From CALFUK01 sp964398295 (GTDB lineage Bacteria; Bacteroidota; Bacteroidia; Chitinophagales; Saprospiraceae), in contig CAYNMW010000002.1 in assembly GCA_964398295.1 (NCBI GenBank), positions 1 through 64,000 on the forward strand: a stretch of 64,000 bases of DNA, read 5' to 3'. The notes under the pieces were generated by a model. The model was not told where the DNA came from. It saw only the letters and a list, made by a program, of their open reading frames with translations, and made no database searches. A program made the position numbers and the translations under genes. Within the stretch, counting starts at the first letter, position 1. The number at the start of each line of letters is the position of its first letter. Below, one piece after another: positions 63,808-64,000 of the stretch.

Positions 63808-64000
63808 CTAGCTATAGATACTAATGATTATTTTCCGCCGATGAGGTGCATTCCTAAACTCACACAAGTAAATACCTTGCCAGGTACCAAGTGATAAGCG
63901 TCCATTCTCGATGGGAATGGAAATAGAACTCCCAACCAAACTAGACTTAATGTGTGCTGGCATATCATCCGGTCCTTCCATATCATGTACAATGAAAGGC
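63808..64000 (-). CDS. yjbQ: YjbQ/UPF0047 family protein, C-terminal part
   Basis: The frame runs off the right edge; about 63 residues are seen: PFIVHDMEGPDDMPAHIKSS, then GSSISIPIENGRLSLGTW, then QGIYLCEFRN and a terminal KIIISIYS. The EGPDDMPAH and LGTWQGIYLCE blocks are signatures of the YjbQ family, which has secondary thiamine-phosphate-synthase-like activity in some members. Key residues are intact in the visible part. It is the first known gene of a three-gene operon with the small protein and thioesterase. Confidence 0.9.
   Translation of the reverse strand, partial: PFIVHDMEGPDDMPAHIKSSLVGSSISIPIENGRLSLGTWQGIYLCEFRNAPHRRKIIISIYS

Noticed and set aside
1..64000. tRNA or rRNA genes
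   Set aside because: No cloverleaf or rRNA-like conserved sequence was found in the intergenic regions.

Overview
The window looks like chromosomal DNA of a Bacteroidota bacterium, most likely a Saprospiria-type lineage. The evidence is low G+C; TAnnTTTG-type promoter boxes and little sign of Shine-Dalgarno sites; the DUF4270 and DUF4290 families; a short GT5-only glycogen/starch synthase; tandem OmpH/Skp genes; and several large secreted proteins that share one C-terminal sorting-type module. The lineage call is inference from gene content. There are no rRNA or tRNA genes. Two runs of 100 N (4119-4218 and 43139-43238) interrupt two secreted-protein genes.

Layout. 1-1.5 kb: end of a nitrilase-family gene and two thioredoxin-fold proteins. 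1.9-4.5 kb: large secreted P-domain protein. 4.9-8.5 kb (minus): rplM-rpsI-rpsB-tsf operon with a canonical promoter and terminator, then pyrH on its own promoter. 8.7-19 kb: RsmI-like methyltransferase, GNAT, two OmpH chaperones, nadB, a GT4 glycosyltransferase, sterol-desaturase-like hydroxylase, lipoprotein esterase, DUF819 permease. 19-25.6 kb: the Bacteroidota cell-envelope block GT5 - DUF4270 - glmS - DUF4290 - murA. 25.9-33.2 kb: secreted ExeM-type nuclease, chromate transporter, and a phosphate-type porin paired with a Na/Pi symporter. 33.6-39.2 kb: aspartyl-protease-like protein, aminotransferase, pth, a ParDE toxin-antitoxin pair, gltX and a small gene overlapping gltX. 39.3-45 kb: accessory secretion locus (subtilase, P-domain/leishmanolysin-like metalloprotease, a Cys/Ser/Thr-rich RiPP-like peptide, an IPTL-CTERM protein). 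45-50.7 kb: 2-hydroxyacid dehydrogenase, HupE/UreJ, an AAA/DUF4143 ATPase preceded by four phased 18-bp repeats, serine hydrolase, recX, HAD hydrolase. 50.9-64 kb: CRTAC1-like FG-GAP protein, TMTC-like GT-C/TPR protein, GH3-serine hydrolase fusion, lipoprotein, MATE transporter, small membrane protein, metalloprotease, hotdog thioesterase and a YjbQ-family gene cut by the window edge.

How it fits together. The core genes cover translation (ribosomal proteins, EF-Ts, GltX, Pth), pyrimidine and NAD synthesis (PyrH, NadB) and peptidoglycan precursor supply (GlmS, MurA). The accessory genes are mostly exported: at least four proteins carry the same C-terminal module, one carries an IPTL-CTERM signal, and several are lipoproteins.

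The intergenic DNA is unusually rich in structured repeats. These are a MITE-like 82-bp element (two full and at least four degraded copies), a conserved 28-mer plus variable-hairpin element (two copies), a tripartite hairpin element beside two sorting-module genes, and several small palindrome families. The most promising unexplained items are the RiPP-like peptide locus, the phased repeats before the ATPase gene, and the two composite hairpin elements.
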